NCBI GenBank assembly: GCA_002726205.1
Contig: PBSL01000043.1
Span: 33,815-97,814, forward strand
Direction: 5' to 3'
DNA: 64,000 nt
Source: Planctomycetaceae bacterium
GTDB taxonomy: Bacteria; Planctomycetota; Planctomycetia; Planctomycetales; Planctomycetaceae
A program made the position numbers and the translations under genes. This document shows positions 9,899 to 18,790 of this stretch, in pieces (positions within the stretch are counted from its first letter, which is position 1; every line of letters starts with the position of its first letter). Below the pieces are notes generated by a model, which was not told the DNA's origin, did no database searches, and saw nothing but the letters and a program-made list of their open reading frames with translations.

Positions 9899-10611
9899 CC
9901 TCGGCCCGCCACTGTCCCCGGGGACACCCGGTGCCGACGGAACTCGAAAACTGCCCGGTCTGTGGAGAGACTCCAGCTGAAGAAACCGCCCGCGCAGGTC
10001 ACAGCTTGTGGGACGTGATGAAACAGGCGGACTCGAGCGGCGATCCGGACCAGGAAACCGTCGCACCCCCCGTCGGGGACAGAGACGAACCTCTCGACGA
10101 ACCCGACACGGTCGCTGATGAGCCTCGCCCACGCGGACTCTGGGAAGTCATGCAAAAATCATCGCCGACGGTCTCGCCGTTGAGCGAACCCATCGAACTT
10201 GATGATCTCGTCAAGTCCCATGCCGAATCCCCACCCGGTCCGGAAACCGACCAGGACATCGACGACGGGCAAGACGAGGAAACCGCGGAACCGAAGGGGC
10301 CCGACAAGGACGAAGACGGCAAGAACGACTGGGCCGGAAAGCCGGCTGATCGATCGAGACGTTGTCGGGCAAGCCTGATCCTGGGCGTGTTGGCAATGCT
10401 GCTGGCGGGTGTCGGCCTGCTGCCACCGGAATTCTGGACACGGCTGCCGGCACTGTTCGCCGGCCTGGCGGCTGTCTACACGGGCCTGGTGGGGATCGAT
10501 GAAATCCGGTCGGCGTCCCGACCGGCCACCGGTCGCCTCGAAGCGATCTCCGGCATCGGTTTGGGCACGCTCGGGATGTTCCTCACCCGGATCCTCGACG
10601 CCTTGCTCTAG
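9895..10611 (+). CDS. Zinc-ribbon protein with repeated LW(D/E)VM motif and C-terminal membrane segments
   Basis: No named family was recognised. The 238-residue product starts at ATG 9895, overlapping the previous stop by four bases. Cys7, Cys20 and Cys23, with His11 or a neighbour, form a likely zinc ribbon (CPRGHP, then CPVCGE). An acidic, low-complexity middle carries the same short motif twice, LWDVM at 38-42 and LWEVM at 82-86. A basic stretch (RSRRCR) precedes two hydrophobic helices at ~160-182 and ~185-205, and a third weak one lies near the end. The layout suggests a membrane-anchored protein with a cytoplasmic zinc-binding head, perhaps an accessory of the two CNNM proteins. Confidence 0.75.
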   Translation: MTSARHCPRGHPVPTELENCPVCGETPAEETARAGHSLWDVMKQADSSGDPDQETVAPPVGDRDEPLDEPDTVADEPRPRGLWEVMQKSSPTVSPLSEPIELDDLVKSHAESPPGPETDQDIDDGQDEETAEPKGPDKDEDGKNDWAGKPADRSRRCRASLILGVLAMLLAGVGLLPPEFWTRLPALFAGLAAVYTGLVGIDEIRSASRPATGRLEAISGIGLGTLGMFLTRILDALL

Positions 10612-10629
10612 ATTCTCGCCGAGGCGGTC

Positions 10630-10659
10630 TTGACCCGCTGACAGGGAATCAACTACAAG
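10630..10659 (+). promoter_or_regulatory. Candidate sigma70-type promoter for the YTV-like gene
   Basis: TTGACC (10630-10635) and TACAAG (10654-10659) are separated by 18 bases, matching five and four of six consensus positions. Transcription would start near 10666, leaving a leader of about 87 bases before ATG 10753. Confidence 0.4.
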
Positions 10660-10752
10660 CCCGCCTCACTCGACGCGGTTGCCGCTTACGCCTCCGCGAC
10701 CTCACTCAACAACTCCCCCCGTCACAACCTGGCCCGTGGTAGGAATGTGCCC

Positions 10753-11742
10753 ATGTCTTTCAACATGATCCGTCCGGTTTGCGCTTTCGCTTCGCTGTTG
10801 GTTCTCTTCGGTGGAGAGGCCCGGGCCCAGTTTCTGCCCGGTGCCGGTTCCTGTTACTGCCTGCAACCGGTCACCCAGACGTATTACCAGACCATGCCCG
10901 TGACCGAGTACCGGCAGGTCGTGCAAACGGTGCGACGCCCGGTGGTCGAAACCAAGTATGTCGACCAGGCGGTGACCGAATATCGCCCCGTGACCGAGAC
11001 CAAGACGGTCGACGTTCCAACCGTCAGCTACCAGGCGGTGACCAACTACCAAACCGTCCAGCGTCCGGCCGGACAATGGGTAACCCGCTTTCACTACACC
11101 TCACGAGTTTCACCCTGCCAGTACGACAGCCGGCCGGACATATTCGGCCTGATCAACCGCACCGCCTACGCCCTGCGGCAGGCGTTTACTCCCAGCGTGA
11201 TTGCCAGCCGGGAGTACGTTGGTGGAGTGGTCACCCAGCAAGTGCCCGTCACGCAATCAGTTGCCGTCCCGGGCACCCGCCAGGTTTCCTACAACGTCAC
11301 GCGAATGGTCGCGCAAACATCGACCCGCAAGGTCGCTGTGAACTCGGTTCGTTATGTCGACCAGCAGGTCACGATGTTGCGACCGGTGACGGTAATGAGA
11401 AACATCCCCGTCGGAACCCGCACCGTCTACTCCTATTCACCTTACCTGGCCGGCGGCACACGAACCGTGCTGCTGCCAACGCCGGGTACGATCAGCAGCC
11501 CCCGCAGTGCAACGAAGCCTCGTCGCTTTGACGCCGGCGAAGCCGAACCGTCCCGGTCGGCTACCGGGAGCGATGACAATCGTACGTCGTTGCAGACCAC
11601 GCCTACCGGCGGAGTCACGGTTCAACGCCTGCCGTCGGCCGTGCTGGTCAACGGATGGCGTACCCGCCGAATTGCGTCGCGGACGACCGCAACGGGACCG
11701 CAACTGGTTTTCCCCGGCGTCCGGGTCGCCGACAACCAGTAG
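10753..11742 (+). CDS. Secreted YTV-type Tyr/Thr/Val-rich repeat protein
   Basis: This 329-residue protein has a signal peptide (hydrophobic core AFASLLVLFGG, likely cleavage after EARAQ). The mature part is built of short degenerate repeats rich in Tyr, Thr and Val: PVTEYRQVVQTVRRPVVETK, then QAVTEYRPVTETKTVDVPTV, and a second set later (QVSYNVTRMVAQTSTRKVAV, PVTVMRNIPVGTRTVYSY). This fits the YTV domain known from planctomycetes. The C-terminal ~90 residues are non-repetitive. ATG 10753 was preferred over GTG 10747 because AGGA at 10741-10744 is well spaced for it. The gene has its own candidate promoter and terminator. A cell-surface structural role is likely but not shown by the sequence. 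Confidence 0.8.
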   Translation: MSFNMIRPVCAFASLLVLFGGEARAQFLPGAGSCYCLQPVTQTYYQTMPVTEYRQVVQTVRRPVVETKYVDQAVTEYRPVTETKTVDVPTVSYQAVTNYQTVQRPAGQWVTRFHYTSRVSPCQYDSRPDIFGLINRTAYALRQAFTPSVIASREYVGGVVTQQVPVTQSVAVPGTRQVSYNVTRMVAQTSTRKVAVNSVRYVDQQVTMLRPVTVMRNIPVGTRTVYSYSPYLAGGTRTVLLPTPGTISSPRSATKPRRFDAGEAEPSRSATGSDDNRTSLQTTPTGGVTVQRLPSAVLVNGWRTRRIASRTTATGPQLVFPGVRVADNQ

Positions 11743-11839
11743 GCTCTTCCCAGTGCCTTGGCACTGCGTGCAGTACACGCTTCCCGGGATGTTCCCATTC
11801 CGGCTGGTGTGAAACCCTCGAGGGTTTGCGCCCCCCCGC

Positions 11840-11871
11840 GGCACCGGCATCATGCCGGTGCCCATTTTTTT
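11840..11871 (+). terminator. Terminator after the YTV-like gene
   Basis: A 10-bp perfect stem (GGCACCGGCA with TGCCGGTGCC, 11840-11862, loop TCA) is followed by CA and seven T residues. A separate 16-bp perfect palindrome, AAACCCTCGAGGGTTT, lies just upstream at 11812-11827. Both lie between the plus-strand YTV-like gene and the convergent glnS. Confidence 0.85.
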
Positions 11872-11904
11872 GGCAATCCGCAGAGGGAACAGAACCAACC
11901 CCCG

Positions 11905-13599
11905 CTAGCCGGCAGTCGGCGACTGTTTCTTCAGTTTCGCCCACTGATCCCGCAGCGTGACGGTACGGTTGAAAACCGGCCGGTCGGACGTGCTGTCATC
12001 ATCGACGCAAAAATATCCGAGCCGCTCGAACTGGAACCGGTCTCCAACGTCGGTCTCTCCGAGCGAGCGTTCGAGACAGCATCCCTGGAGCGTCTCGAGC
12101 GATCCGGGGTTGAGGTGCCTGGTCCATTCCTCGTCGGCAGCAATCGTCGCCGGGTCCGACTCCAGGAACAGGTGATCGTACAACCGCACCTCCGCCGTCA
12201 CGGCCTGTTCGGCTGAAACCCAGTGAATGGTCGACTTGACCTTGCGACCATCTGGTGCCGAACCACCACGTGTTTGGGGATCGTAGGTACACCTGAGTTC
12301 GATCACCTCGCCCGAGTCGTCCTTGACCACATCCCGGCACGTCACGAAGTAGGCGTAGCGGAAGCGGACTTCTCTTCCGGGTGCCAGGCGGTAGAACTTC
12401 TTGGGTGGATCCTCGAGAAAATCGTCCCGCTCGATGAACAGTTCTCGAGTAAACGGTACCGACCGGGTTCCGGCCGATTCGTCCTCGGGATTGTTGATCG
12501 CTTCGAGTTCCTCCATCTCTCCTTCCGGGTAGTTCTCGATCACCACCTTCAGAGGTTTCAACACGGCCATCCGTCGCTGGGACCGTCTGTTGAGATCATC
12601 GCGGAGGCAATGTTCCAACAGGGCAATCTCGGTGACCCCGTCGAACTTGGTCACGCCGATTCGACGACAGAACTCGCGAATCGCCTCGGGAGTGTATCCG
12701 CGTCGGCGCAGTCCGCGGATCGTCGGCATCCGCGGATCGTCCCAGCCCGACATCAGGCCGTCGTTGACCAGTTGCAGCAACCGCCGCTTGCTCATCACCG
12801 TGTGGGTCAGTCCCAGTCGAGCGAACTCGGTTTGCTCGGGAACATAGATCCCCAATTCACGGATGTACCAGTCATAGAGCCGTCGGTTGTTCTCGAACTC
12901 GAGGGTACAGATCGAATGGGTCACACCTTCGATCGAATCCGACTGGCCATGGGTGAAGTCATACATCGGGTACACGCACCAGTCGTCACCCTGCCGGTAG
13001 TGCTCGGCGTGACGGATCCGGTACATGATCGGATCGCGCATGATCAGGTGCTTTGATTCCATGTCGATCTTCGCCCTCAACACCTGCTCGCCATCGGCAA
13101 ACTCACCAGCTCTCATCCTCGCAAACAGGTCCAGATTTTCCTCGACGGTCCGCTCACGGTACGGGCTGTCGATTCCCAGTTCCGTCAGCGTGCCTCGACC
13201 CTGCCGGATTTCCTCGATCGTCTGGCTGTCGACATAGGCCTTCCCGGCGGTGATCAGTTGCACGGCCCAGTCGTGCAACTGATCGAAATAGTCCGACGCG
13301 TAGCGAACCTCGCCGTGCCATTTGAATCCCAGCCAGTCGATATCATCCTGGATCGCCTGGACGAAATTGACGTCCTCCTTGGTCGGATCGGTGTCGTCCA
13401 TTCTCAGGTGGCACACCCCCCCGTATTCCTCGGCAATCCCGAAGTTCAGGCAGATTGACTTTGCGTGCCCGATATGGAGAAAACCGTTGGGCTCGGGAGG
13501 AAACCGCGTGACGACCCGGCCGTCAAACTTCCCCGACGCGTTGTCGGTTTCGACCTTCTGCCGCACAAAATCGACCGAGCCACTCTCCTGGTCGTTCAT
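11905..13599 (-). CDS. glnS: Glutaminyl-tRNA synthetase
   Basis: This 564-residue class I aminoacyl-tRNA synthetase charges tRNA-Gln with glutamine. The HIGH motif is at residues 42-45 in [14 protein letters not shown], and the second signature is VMSKR at 268-272. The GlnRS-specific block [18 protein letters not shown] is present, and the C-terminal ~220 residues are the anticodon-binding beta-barrels. Length matches the bacterial enzyme. It lies 55 bases downstream of gltX on the same strand, so the two are probably cotranscribed. A tRNA-Gln gene lies 8 kb away, implying direct glutamine charging rather than sole use of the GatCAB route. Confidence 0.97.
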   Translation of the reverse strand: MNDQESGSVDFVRQKVETDNASGKFDGRVVTRFPPEPNGFLHIGHAKSICLNFGIAEEYGGVCHLRMDDTDPTKEDVNFVQAIQDDIDWLGFKWHGEVRYASDYFDQLHDWAVQLITAGKAYVDSQTIEEIRQGRGTLTELGIDSPYRERTVEENLDLFARMRAGEFADGEQVLRAKIDMESKHLIMRDPIMYRIRHAEHYRQGDDWCVYPMYDFTHGQSDSIEGVTHSICTLEFENNRRLYDWYIRELGIYVPEQTEFARLGLTHTVMSKRRLLQLVNDGLMSGWDDPRMPTIRGLRRRGYTPEAIREFCRRIGVTKFDGVTEIALLEHCLRDDLNRRSQRRMAVLKPLKVVIENYPEGEMEELEAINNPEDESAGTRSVPFTRELFIERDDFLEDPPKKFYRLAPGREVRFRYAYFVTCRDVVKDDSGEVIELRCTYDPQTRGGSAPDGRKVKSTIHWVSAEQAVTAEVRLYDHLFLESDPATIAADEEWTRHLNPGSLETLQGCCLERSLGETDVGDRFQFERLGYFCVDDDSTSDRPVFNRTVTLRDQWAKLKKQSPTAG

Positions 13600-13654
13600 C
13601 GTCCCGTCCCCTGGTCAGGTCTTGGTATTCTCGAATCCGTCTTGAACCGGGTCG

Positions 13655-15253
13655 TCAGCTCGGATCGGCCACGGTCGCCGACCCGCCGATGCTCCCGCAC
13701 AGCAACAGCGCCCGGTCGATCCGCGCCAGCACGCTCTCTGGTCCCAGCAGTTCCAGGCACTCGAACATCCCGATCCCCGACGACTTGCCGGTAACAGCCA
13801 CCCGCACCGCGTGAATGATCTGCCCGATCTTCAGGTCCCGCTCCTCGACCCAGCCTTTCATCAGGATCTCGAGTTCCCCCGCATCGAACCGCTCGGCCGC
13901 CGCCAGGCACTCGCGGAACGCCGCGAGCAGTTCGGGAACACCTTCCTTCCGCAACCGTTTCTTGACCGCCCGCTCGTCGAACACCATCACGTCATCGGCA
14001 ACGAAGAACTCGTCGAATTCCAGCACGTCGCTGTAGACTTTCAGGCGTTCCCCCATCGCGACGACCAGGCGACCGACGAAATCCCGGACCGACGGATCAG
14101 CAACATCTTCAACCAGGCCCGCATCGCCCAGGTAGCCCAGGCACCGTTCGAGCCGTTCGTCGGCAGGACGTTGTGTCATCCAGTGAGCCTGCAGGCTGGC
14201 CAGCTTGTCGATGTCGAGACCGGCAGGACTCTTGACCACCCGTTCCAGCGTGAACGCCTCGGTGATCGTCTCCCTGGACATGATCTCGGTCCTGTCGTCG
14301 AGTGACCAACCCAGTCGCGCCAGCGCATTGAACACCGCCTCGGGCAGGTACCCCATCACGTCGTAGTACTCGACCATCACCGGATCCGGCCGCCCGTCGC
14401 CGCCGCGTCCTATCCGCGGCAACACCGCGTCAGCGGACTCGAACAGCCGGCGAAACTGCGGGTTGTTGCGGTACTTCTCGAGTTTCCTCTTGCTCAACTT
14501 CTCCTGGGTTCCCGGGGCAGCCACGTAGGGCACGTGGGCAAACGTCGGCAAGACATGGCCGAGCGCTTCGTGCAGCAGGACCTGCACCGGTGTATTCGAC
14601 AGGTGTTCTTCGGCACGGATGACGTGCGAAATCTCCATCCCGGCATCATCGACGACGGTGGCAAAATTGTAGAGCGGCGACCCGTCACCACGCAGGATCA
14701 CGGGATCGGGAATCAGCCCGCCGTCCCATTCGACGCGGCCCCTCACGACGTCGTCAATCACGACGCTTCGATCCCGGGGAACCAGGAAGCGGACGACGTG
14801 AGGCTGTCCTGCCTCGAGCCATTCGGCAATCCGGTCGTCGTCGATTTCCAGCGAACGTCTCGTCCCCAGGAACGTCCGCCCGTCCGCCTCGGCTTCGTCG
14901 CGCGCTGCCCGGATCTGCTCGGGCGTCTCGAAACACCGGTAGGCCTTGCCCTCGGCCAGCAACCGTTGCACCGCCTCGGTGTACAGGGCACCGCGTTGAC
15001 TCTGGAAATACGGGCCACAAGTCCCCCCGACCTCGGGTCCCTCATCCCAGTCGAGTTCGAGCCAGCGGAAGGCGTCGAGAATCGGAGCCAGCGCCGACTC
15101 GACGTTCCGTTCCCGGTCGGTGTCATCGATCCTGAGAACGAACCGGCCCCCGTGGTGCCGGGCAAACAACCAGTTGAACAACGCCGTCCGCATGCCACCG
15201 ATGTGCATGTAGCCGGTCGGGCTGGGTGCAAAACGGGTGCGGATCGCGGACAT
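13655..15253 (-). CDS. gltX: Glutamyl-tRNA synthetase
   Basis: The 532-residue protein is a GluRS, which ligates glutamate to tRNA-Glu. The N-terminus has RFAPSPTGYMHIGGMRTALF with the HIGH-equivalent HIGG at residues 17-20, RIDDTDRERN at 41-50, and the KMSKS-equivalent KLSKR at 252-256. A helical anticodon-binding domain occupies the C-terminal ~180 residues. The presence of a separate GlnRS suggests this enzyme is discriminating for tRNA-Glu, which is an inference. A good promoter lies just upstream and overlaps the stop codon of the preceding gene. Confidence 0.97.
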   Translation of the reverse strand: MSAIRTRFAPSPTGYMHIGGMRTALFNWLFARHHGGRFVLRIDDTDRERNVESALAPILDAFRWLELDWDEGPEVGGTCGPYFQSQRGALYTEAVQRLLAEGKAYRCFETPEQIRAARDEAEADGRTFLGTRRSLEIDDDRIAEWLEAGQPHVVRFLVPRDRSVVIDDVVRGRVEWDGGLIPDPVILRGDGSPLYNFATVVDDAGMEISHVIRAEEHLSNTPVQVLLHEALGHVLPTFAHVPYVAAPGTQEKLSKRKLEKYRNNPQFRRLFESADAVLPRIGRGGDGRPDPVMVEYYDVMGYLPEAVFNALARLGWSLDDRTEIMSRETITEAFTLERVVKSPAGLDIDKLASLQAHWMTQRPADERLERCLGYLGDAGLVEDVADPSVRDFVGRLVVAMGERLKVYSDVLEFDEFFVADDVMVFDERAVKKRLRKEGVPELLAAFRECLAAAERFDAGELEILMKGWVEERDLKIGQIIHAVRVAVTGKSSGIGMFECLELLGPESVLARIDRALLLCGSIGGSATVADPS

Positions 15254-15284
15254 CGGCTGGTCTCGTGGATCGACGAAGCGATCG

Positions 15285-15314
15285 ATCTTAGGGCACCATT
15301 TGTGGGACGGTCAA
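15285..15314 (-). promoter_or_regulatory. Sigma70-type promoter for gltX-glnS
   Basis: On the minus strand TTGACC (15314-15309) and TAAGAT (15290-15285) are separated by 18 bases, matching five and four of six consensus positions. Transcription would start near 15278, about 25 bases before the gltX ATG. The -35 box overlaps the TGA stop of the upstream phosphoesterase gene. Confidence 0.6.
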
Positions 15315-15673
15315 TCCGGCAACAACTCGATCGTCCAGAACTGATCCCCGGGCGAAAGCCTCAACCGGCACTGCCACCTGGTGCCTCGCACCTCGAGGAT
15401 TCCCCCATCATCGACAAGCGATCTCACCGGTTCCACCGCGATCCAGTCCCCGGCATCCCAGCGGGTGACCGTCCCGCGATCCCCGCTGATCGGTCCCTCG
15501 TAGTCGAGATACTCGCGACGGTGATCCGGCAGTGGCTCGGCACGCCAACCGGTGCCTTCTCCCGGGTCATCCAGGATCCGCCAGGTCAACAACGGCGACC
15601 CTGCGTCGATTTCCAGCAGCAGGTCCCAGTGCTGGAAGGGGCGGTCGTGGGAGAGGATCACGAATCGGGACAC
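15311..15673 (-). CDS. Stand-alone LigD-type 3'-phosphoesterase domain protein
   Basis: This ~120-residue protein is a single domain resembling the 3'-phosphoesterase module of DNA ligase D, which trims 3' phosphate or ribonucleotide ends during end joining. The metal-ligand positions known for that module appear conserved: His in ILSHDRP, His and Asp in [10 protein letters not shown], and His in [12 protein letters not shown]. The glycine-rich [14 protein letters not shown] strand also matches. No ligase or polymerase domain is attached and no Ku gene is nearby. The start was set at GTG 15673, where family similarity begins; an in-frame GTG at 15718 would add 15 residues. Confidence 0.75.
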   Translation of the reverse strand: MSRFVILSHDRPFQHWDLLLEIDAGSPLLTWRILDDPGEGTGWRAEPLPDHRREYLDYEGPISGDRGTVTRWDAGDWIAVEPVRSLVDDGGILEVRGTRWQCRLRLSPGDQFWTIELLPD

Positions 15674-15808
15674 GAGGCGATCGGCCGGGAGCAGGAGAAT
15701 GTGGAACACGATTTGCACACTTCAGACCACAGAAGTCAAGACCGTGCGAACCGCGAGACCACCAACCGCGAATCCTCGCTCCCCATGCCCGATCTTCGGA
15801 ACCGGCCC

Positions 15809-17218
15809 ATGACACCCCGCGAAGTTCTCGCCCTCTGCCGCGAACGCGAAATCCGGGCCGTTGACCTGCGGTTCATGGACTTTCCCGGCACGCAAAAGCA
15901 CTTCACGATCCCCGTAGACGCCCTGACCGAAGAGACCTTCGAGGATGGGTTCGGGATCAATGGATCGAGCCTGCAGGGATGGCAGGCGATCAACGAGAGC
16001 GACATCCTGGTGGTGCCACAACCGGAAACCGCCTTTGTCGACCCGTTTCGAGACGGCACGCTGGCAATGACCGGAAATATCCAGGATCCGATCACCCGCG
16101 AAGACTATGCCAAGGATCCGCGCAATGTTGCCCGAAAAGCCATCCACTACATGCAATCGGCCGGGCTGGCCGACGAGGCACGATTTGGTCCGCGAACCGA
16201 ATTTTTCGTGTTCGACCGGGTCCGATTCGACCAGAATGAGCACGAGGCCTTCTACCACGTTGACAGTGCCGAGGGTCAGTGGAATCGGGGACACGAGAGG
16301 GAAGCGGGTGGCGGAAATTCGATCCGGCACCGCCAGGGCTACCTTGCCGTCCCTCCCACCGACACGTTGCAGGAACTTCGCAACGAGATCATGCTCGCCA
16401 TGATCGAATGCGGCATCGGTACGATCGGACACCACCACGCGGTGGCCACCTCCGGGCAGTGCCAGTTCGATCTTGCCCCCGGTCCGCTGGTCACGATCGC
16501 CGACCACCTGGTCCGTACCCGTTACCTGGTCAAGAATGCCGTGGCCCAACGCGGCCGGACGGCGACCTTCATGCCCAAGCCACTCTGGAACGACAACGGT
16601 TCGGGATTGCACCTGAACCTCTCGCTCTGGAAAGACAACGAGCCGCTGTTCGCCGGATCCGGCTACGGGGGCCTCTCGCAGACGGCGATGCACGCCATGG
16701 GCGGAATCCTCAAGCACGCCGCGGCACTCTCGGCCTTCTGCTGCCCGTCGACGAACAGCTACAAGCGACTGGTCGCCGGCTTCGGTGCGCCGGTCAACCT
16801 CACCTACAGCTATCGCAACCGCTCGGCCGCAATCCGCATCCCCGTGCACGCGGTCCGTCCCGAGGACCGTCGATTCGAGTTCCGTTGTCCCGATGCCTCC
16901 GCCAACGCCTACCTCTCCCTGGCCGCCGTCCTGATGGCAGCACTCGACGGCATCCAGCACCAGCTCGATCCCGGGCCACCCCTCGACAAGGATCTCTACG
17001 ACCTGCAGCCCGAAGAACTCGGCGAGGTGCCCAAGATGCCCGGTTCACTGTCGGAGGCACTCGGGGCGTTGAGAAACGATCACGAGTTCCTGTTGCGGGG
17101 TGATGTCTTTACCGAGGACGTGGTCGACACGTGGATCTGGTACAAGACCGAACACGAGGTCAGCGCAATCCGCGAACGACCGCATCCGTTCGAATTCTCG
17201 ATGTACTACGACGTGTAG
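15809..17218 (+). CDS. glnA: Type I glutamine synthetase
   Basis: This enzyme makes glutamine from glutamate, ammonia and ATP in the cytoplasm. With the start at ATG 15809 (MTPREVLALC, GGA 8 bases upstream) the protein is 469 residues, the standard GSI length. An alternative ATG at 15785 would add eight residues. Metal and substrate motifs include INGSSLQGW, GPRTEFFVFD and NDNGSGLHLNLSLW. The adenylylation loop reads KDLYDLQPEE, and its Tyr falls at residue 397, the regulated position in enteric GlnA, suggesting GSI-beta type control by GlnE. No PII gene is adjacent. The gene converges on the cyclophilin gene with only 25 bases between. Confidence 0.96.
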   Translation: MTPREVLALCREREIRAVDLRFMDFPGTQKHFTIPVDALTEETFEDGFGINGSSLQGWQAINESDILVVPQPETAFVDPFRDGTLAMTGNIQDPITREDYAKDPRNVARKAIHYMQSAGLADEARFGPRTEFFVFDRVRFDQNEHEAFYHVDSAEGQWNRGHEREAGGGNSIRHRQGYLAVPPTDTLQELRNEIMLAMIECGIGTIGHHHAVATSGQCQFDLAPGPLVTIADHLVRTRYLVKNAVAQRGRTATFMPKPLWNDNGSGLHLNLSLWKDNEPLFAGSGYGGLSQTAMHAMGGILKHAAALSAFCCPSTNSYKRLVAGFGAPVNLTYSYRNRSAAIRIPVHAVRPEDRRFEFRCPDASANAYLSLAAVLMAALDGIQHQLDPGPPLDKDLYDLQPEELGEVPKMPGSLSEALGALRNDHEFLLRGDVFTEDVVDTWIWYKTEHEVSAIRERPHPFEFSMYYDV

Positions 17219-17243
17219 GACCGCGTGCCGCCAGCAACCCGCC

Positions 17244-17924
17244 TCACTTCTTCTCGGCCGGTTTCTTCTTGGCAGCCGGCTTCAGAACCCTGGCGGTCTT
17301 GATGAAGTCCATCCGGGGGAACTTGCGTTTCAGGTAGGCGTTGCCACTACTTTGGATCTGGCCCTGGCTGGGACTCTGTCCGTACTCGGCGTTGATCTTC
17401 TCGACCGTTGCCAGTCCCTTCACGACCTTCCCGAAGGGCGTGAAACCCATCTGATCGAGGAAGGCATTGTTCTTGAGGTTGATGAACAACTGAGCAGTCC
17501 GCGTGTTCGCCCCGGCCGTCGCGTAGGTCACATAGCCCTTGAGATTGCTCTTGCCCACGAAGCGATCGTCCTTCAGGAAGGCCTTTCGCCACATCGCCTG
17601 GACCTTGGGGTCGCCGTTGATCCCGAATTGAACGACGAAGTTCGGTACCACACGGAAAAAACCACAGTCATCGTAGAAACGGCCGCTGACGGCCTCGTGG
17701 AATCGATCGGCACCGACGGGCGCCCACTTCCGCGTGACCTCGATCACGAAGTCCCCGCAGGTCGTCTTGAACTCGACCTGAAAGGTCTCGGGCCCCTTGG
17801 GCGGCGTCGGCTTGGGCGCCGCGACCGGCTCGGCCTTCTTGCCCTTGGCGGTTTTCTTCTCCTGTCCCCACACCACGCCGGTTGCCAGCGCGACGACCAT
17901 CACCAACGTCAAGAACCTGTTCAT
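17244..17924 (-). CDS. Secreted cyclophilin-type peptidylprolyl isomerase
   Basis: The 226-residue protein has a signal peptide (FLTLVMVVALATGVVWG), a Lys/Pro-rich linker, and a cyclophilin domain from ~residue 47 (VEFKTTCGDFVIEVTRKWAP). The active-site block reads CGFFRVVPNFVVQFGINGDP: the catalytic Arg and Gln are kept, while the usual FHR and GGD are changed to FFR and FGI. It would catalyse proline isomerisation outside the cytoplasm. The C-terminus is Lys-rich. It lies 70 bases downstream of a close paralogue, so the pair is a tandem duplication, probably cotranscribed. Confidence 0.88.
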   Translation of the reverse strand: MNRFLTLVMVVALATGVVWGQEKKTAKGKKAEPVAAPKPTPPKGPETFQVEFKTTCGDFVIEVTRKWAPVGADRFHEAVSGRFYDDCGFFRVVPNFVVQFGINGDPKVQAMWRKAFLKDDRFVGKSNLKGYVTYATAGANTRTAQLFINLKNNAFLDQMGFTPFGKVVKGLATVEKINAEYGQSPSQGQIQSSGNAYLKRKFPRMDFIKTARVLKPAAKKKPAEKK

Positions 17925-17994
17925 GCCGATGTCCTTTCTCTCTTTCGCGTGTTTTCAATCGAGGCAAGAGCCAAACGGATCGCCTCTCCCGGGC

Positions 17995-18693
17995 CTAGCC
18001 ATCCGCGGCCCGGGGCTTGTCTTCCGGAGCCGCTTCTTCGGTCTTCACCTTGGACGGCTTGGTGGTGTCGGAGATGATCGTGGCCGTCTTGATGTAATCA
18101 AGGTTCGGGAAGTCCTTGGCGAGGTAGGCGTTGCCCTCGGCCTGGATTCGCTGCTGCTGGGGCCGTTCGCGGTACTCGGCGGTGATCTTGTCAACCACAT
18201 CCATCCCTGAAACCACCTTGCCGAACGGTGAAAATCCCTGCCCATCAAGCGACGTGTTGCCGGAGAAATTGATGAAGAACTGGGTCGAGCGACTGTTGGG
18301 AGCACCGGTCTTGGCAAAAGTCACCATGCCCCGGCGGTTACTGCGGATCACCGGATCATCGGGAATCGTCTTGGTGTCCCACTTGGCGTGGACCTGGGGA
18401 TCTCCGTTGATTCCAACCTGGGCCATGAAGTTCGGCAGCACCCGGAAGAAGCGACAGTCATCGTAGAAGTGTTCCTCGACCAGCTCGCGGAACCGGGCCG
18501 CTCCCTCGGGAGCCCAGTCCGGAGTCACCTCGATCACGATCTCACCTTTCGACGTGACCAGTTTGACCTGGAAGGTCTCGGGCAAGGGCCGCGGTGCCGC
18601 CGAGCGGACCGGAGGCGTGTCCTGGGGATCAGCCGCACATCCTGCCAACATCGTCAGCCCAACCATCACCGTCCACGCAATGTGTCTCATCAT
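17995..18693 (-). CDS. Lipoprotein cyclophilin-type peptidylprolyl isomerase
   Basis: This 232-residue paralogue of the next gene carries a lipoprotein signal: hydrophobic IAWTVMVGLTM followed by the lipobox LAGC. The cyclophilin domain begins near residue 41 (VKLVTSKGEIVIEVTPDWAP). It has RFFRVLPNFMAQVGINGDPQ, again with Arg and Gln conserved but FHR and GGD altered. It is likely anchored in a membrane, facing the periplasm. ATG 18693 is preceded by GAGGG five bases upstream and was preferred over the longer GTG start at 18717. The C-terminus is charged. Confidence 0.87.
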   Translation of the reverse strand: MMRHIAWTVMVGLTMLAGCAADPQDTPPVRSAAPRPLPETFQVKLVTSKGEIVIEVTPDWAPEGAARFRELVEEHFYDDCRFFRVLPNFMAQVGINGDPQVHAKWDTKTIPDDPVIRSNRRGMVTFAKTGAPNSRSTQFFINFSGNTSLDGQGFSPFGKVVSGMDVVDKITAEYRERPQQQRIQAEGNAYLAKDFPNLDYIKTATIISDTTKPSKVKTEEAAPEDKPRAADG

Positions 18694-18790
18694 CAATCCC
18701 TCGTGTCCTGATTCCACTCCGGCCGCATCTCGAAACAGGCCTTCAGTTCATCGGGCCCGATACCATTATTAGTCCAGCCCGGTCGACGGT

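Noticed and set aside
14534..15808. A much longer N-terminal extension of glutamine synthetase
   Set aside because: The extension runs antisense through gltX, shows no protein family, and the 469-residue form has the standard GSI length and residue numbering.
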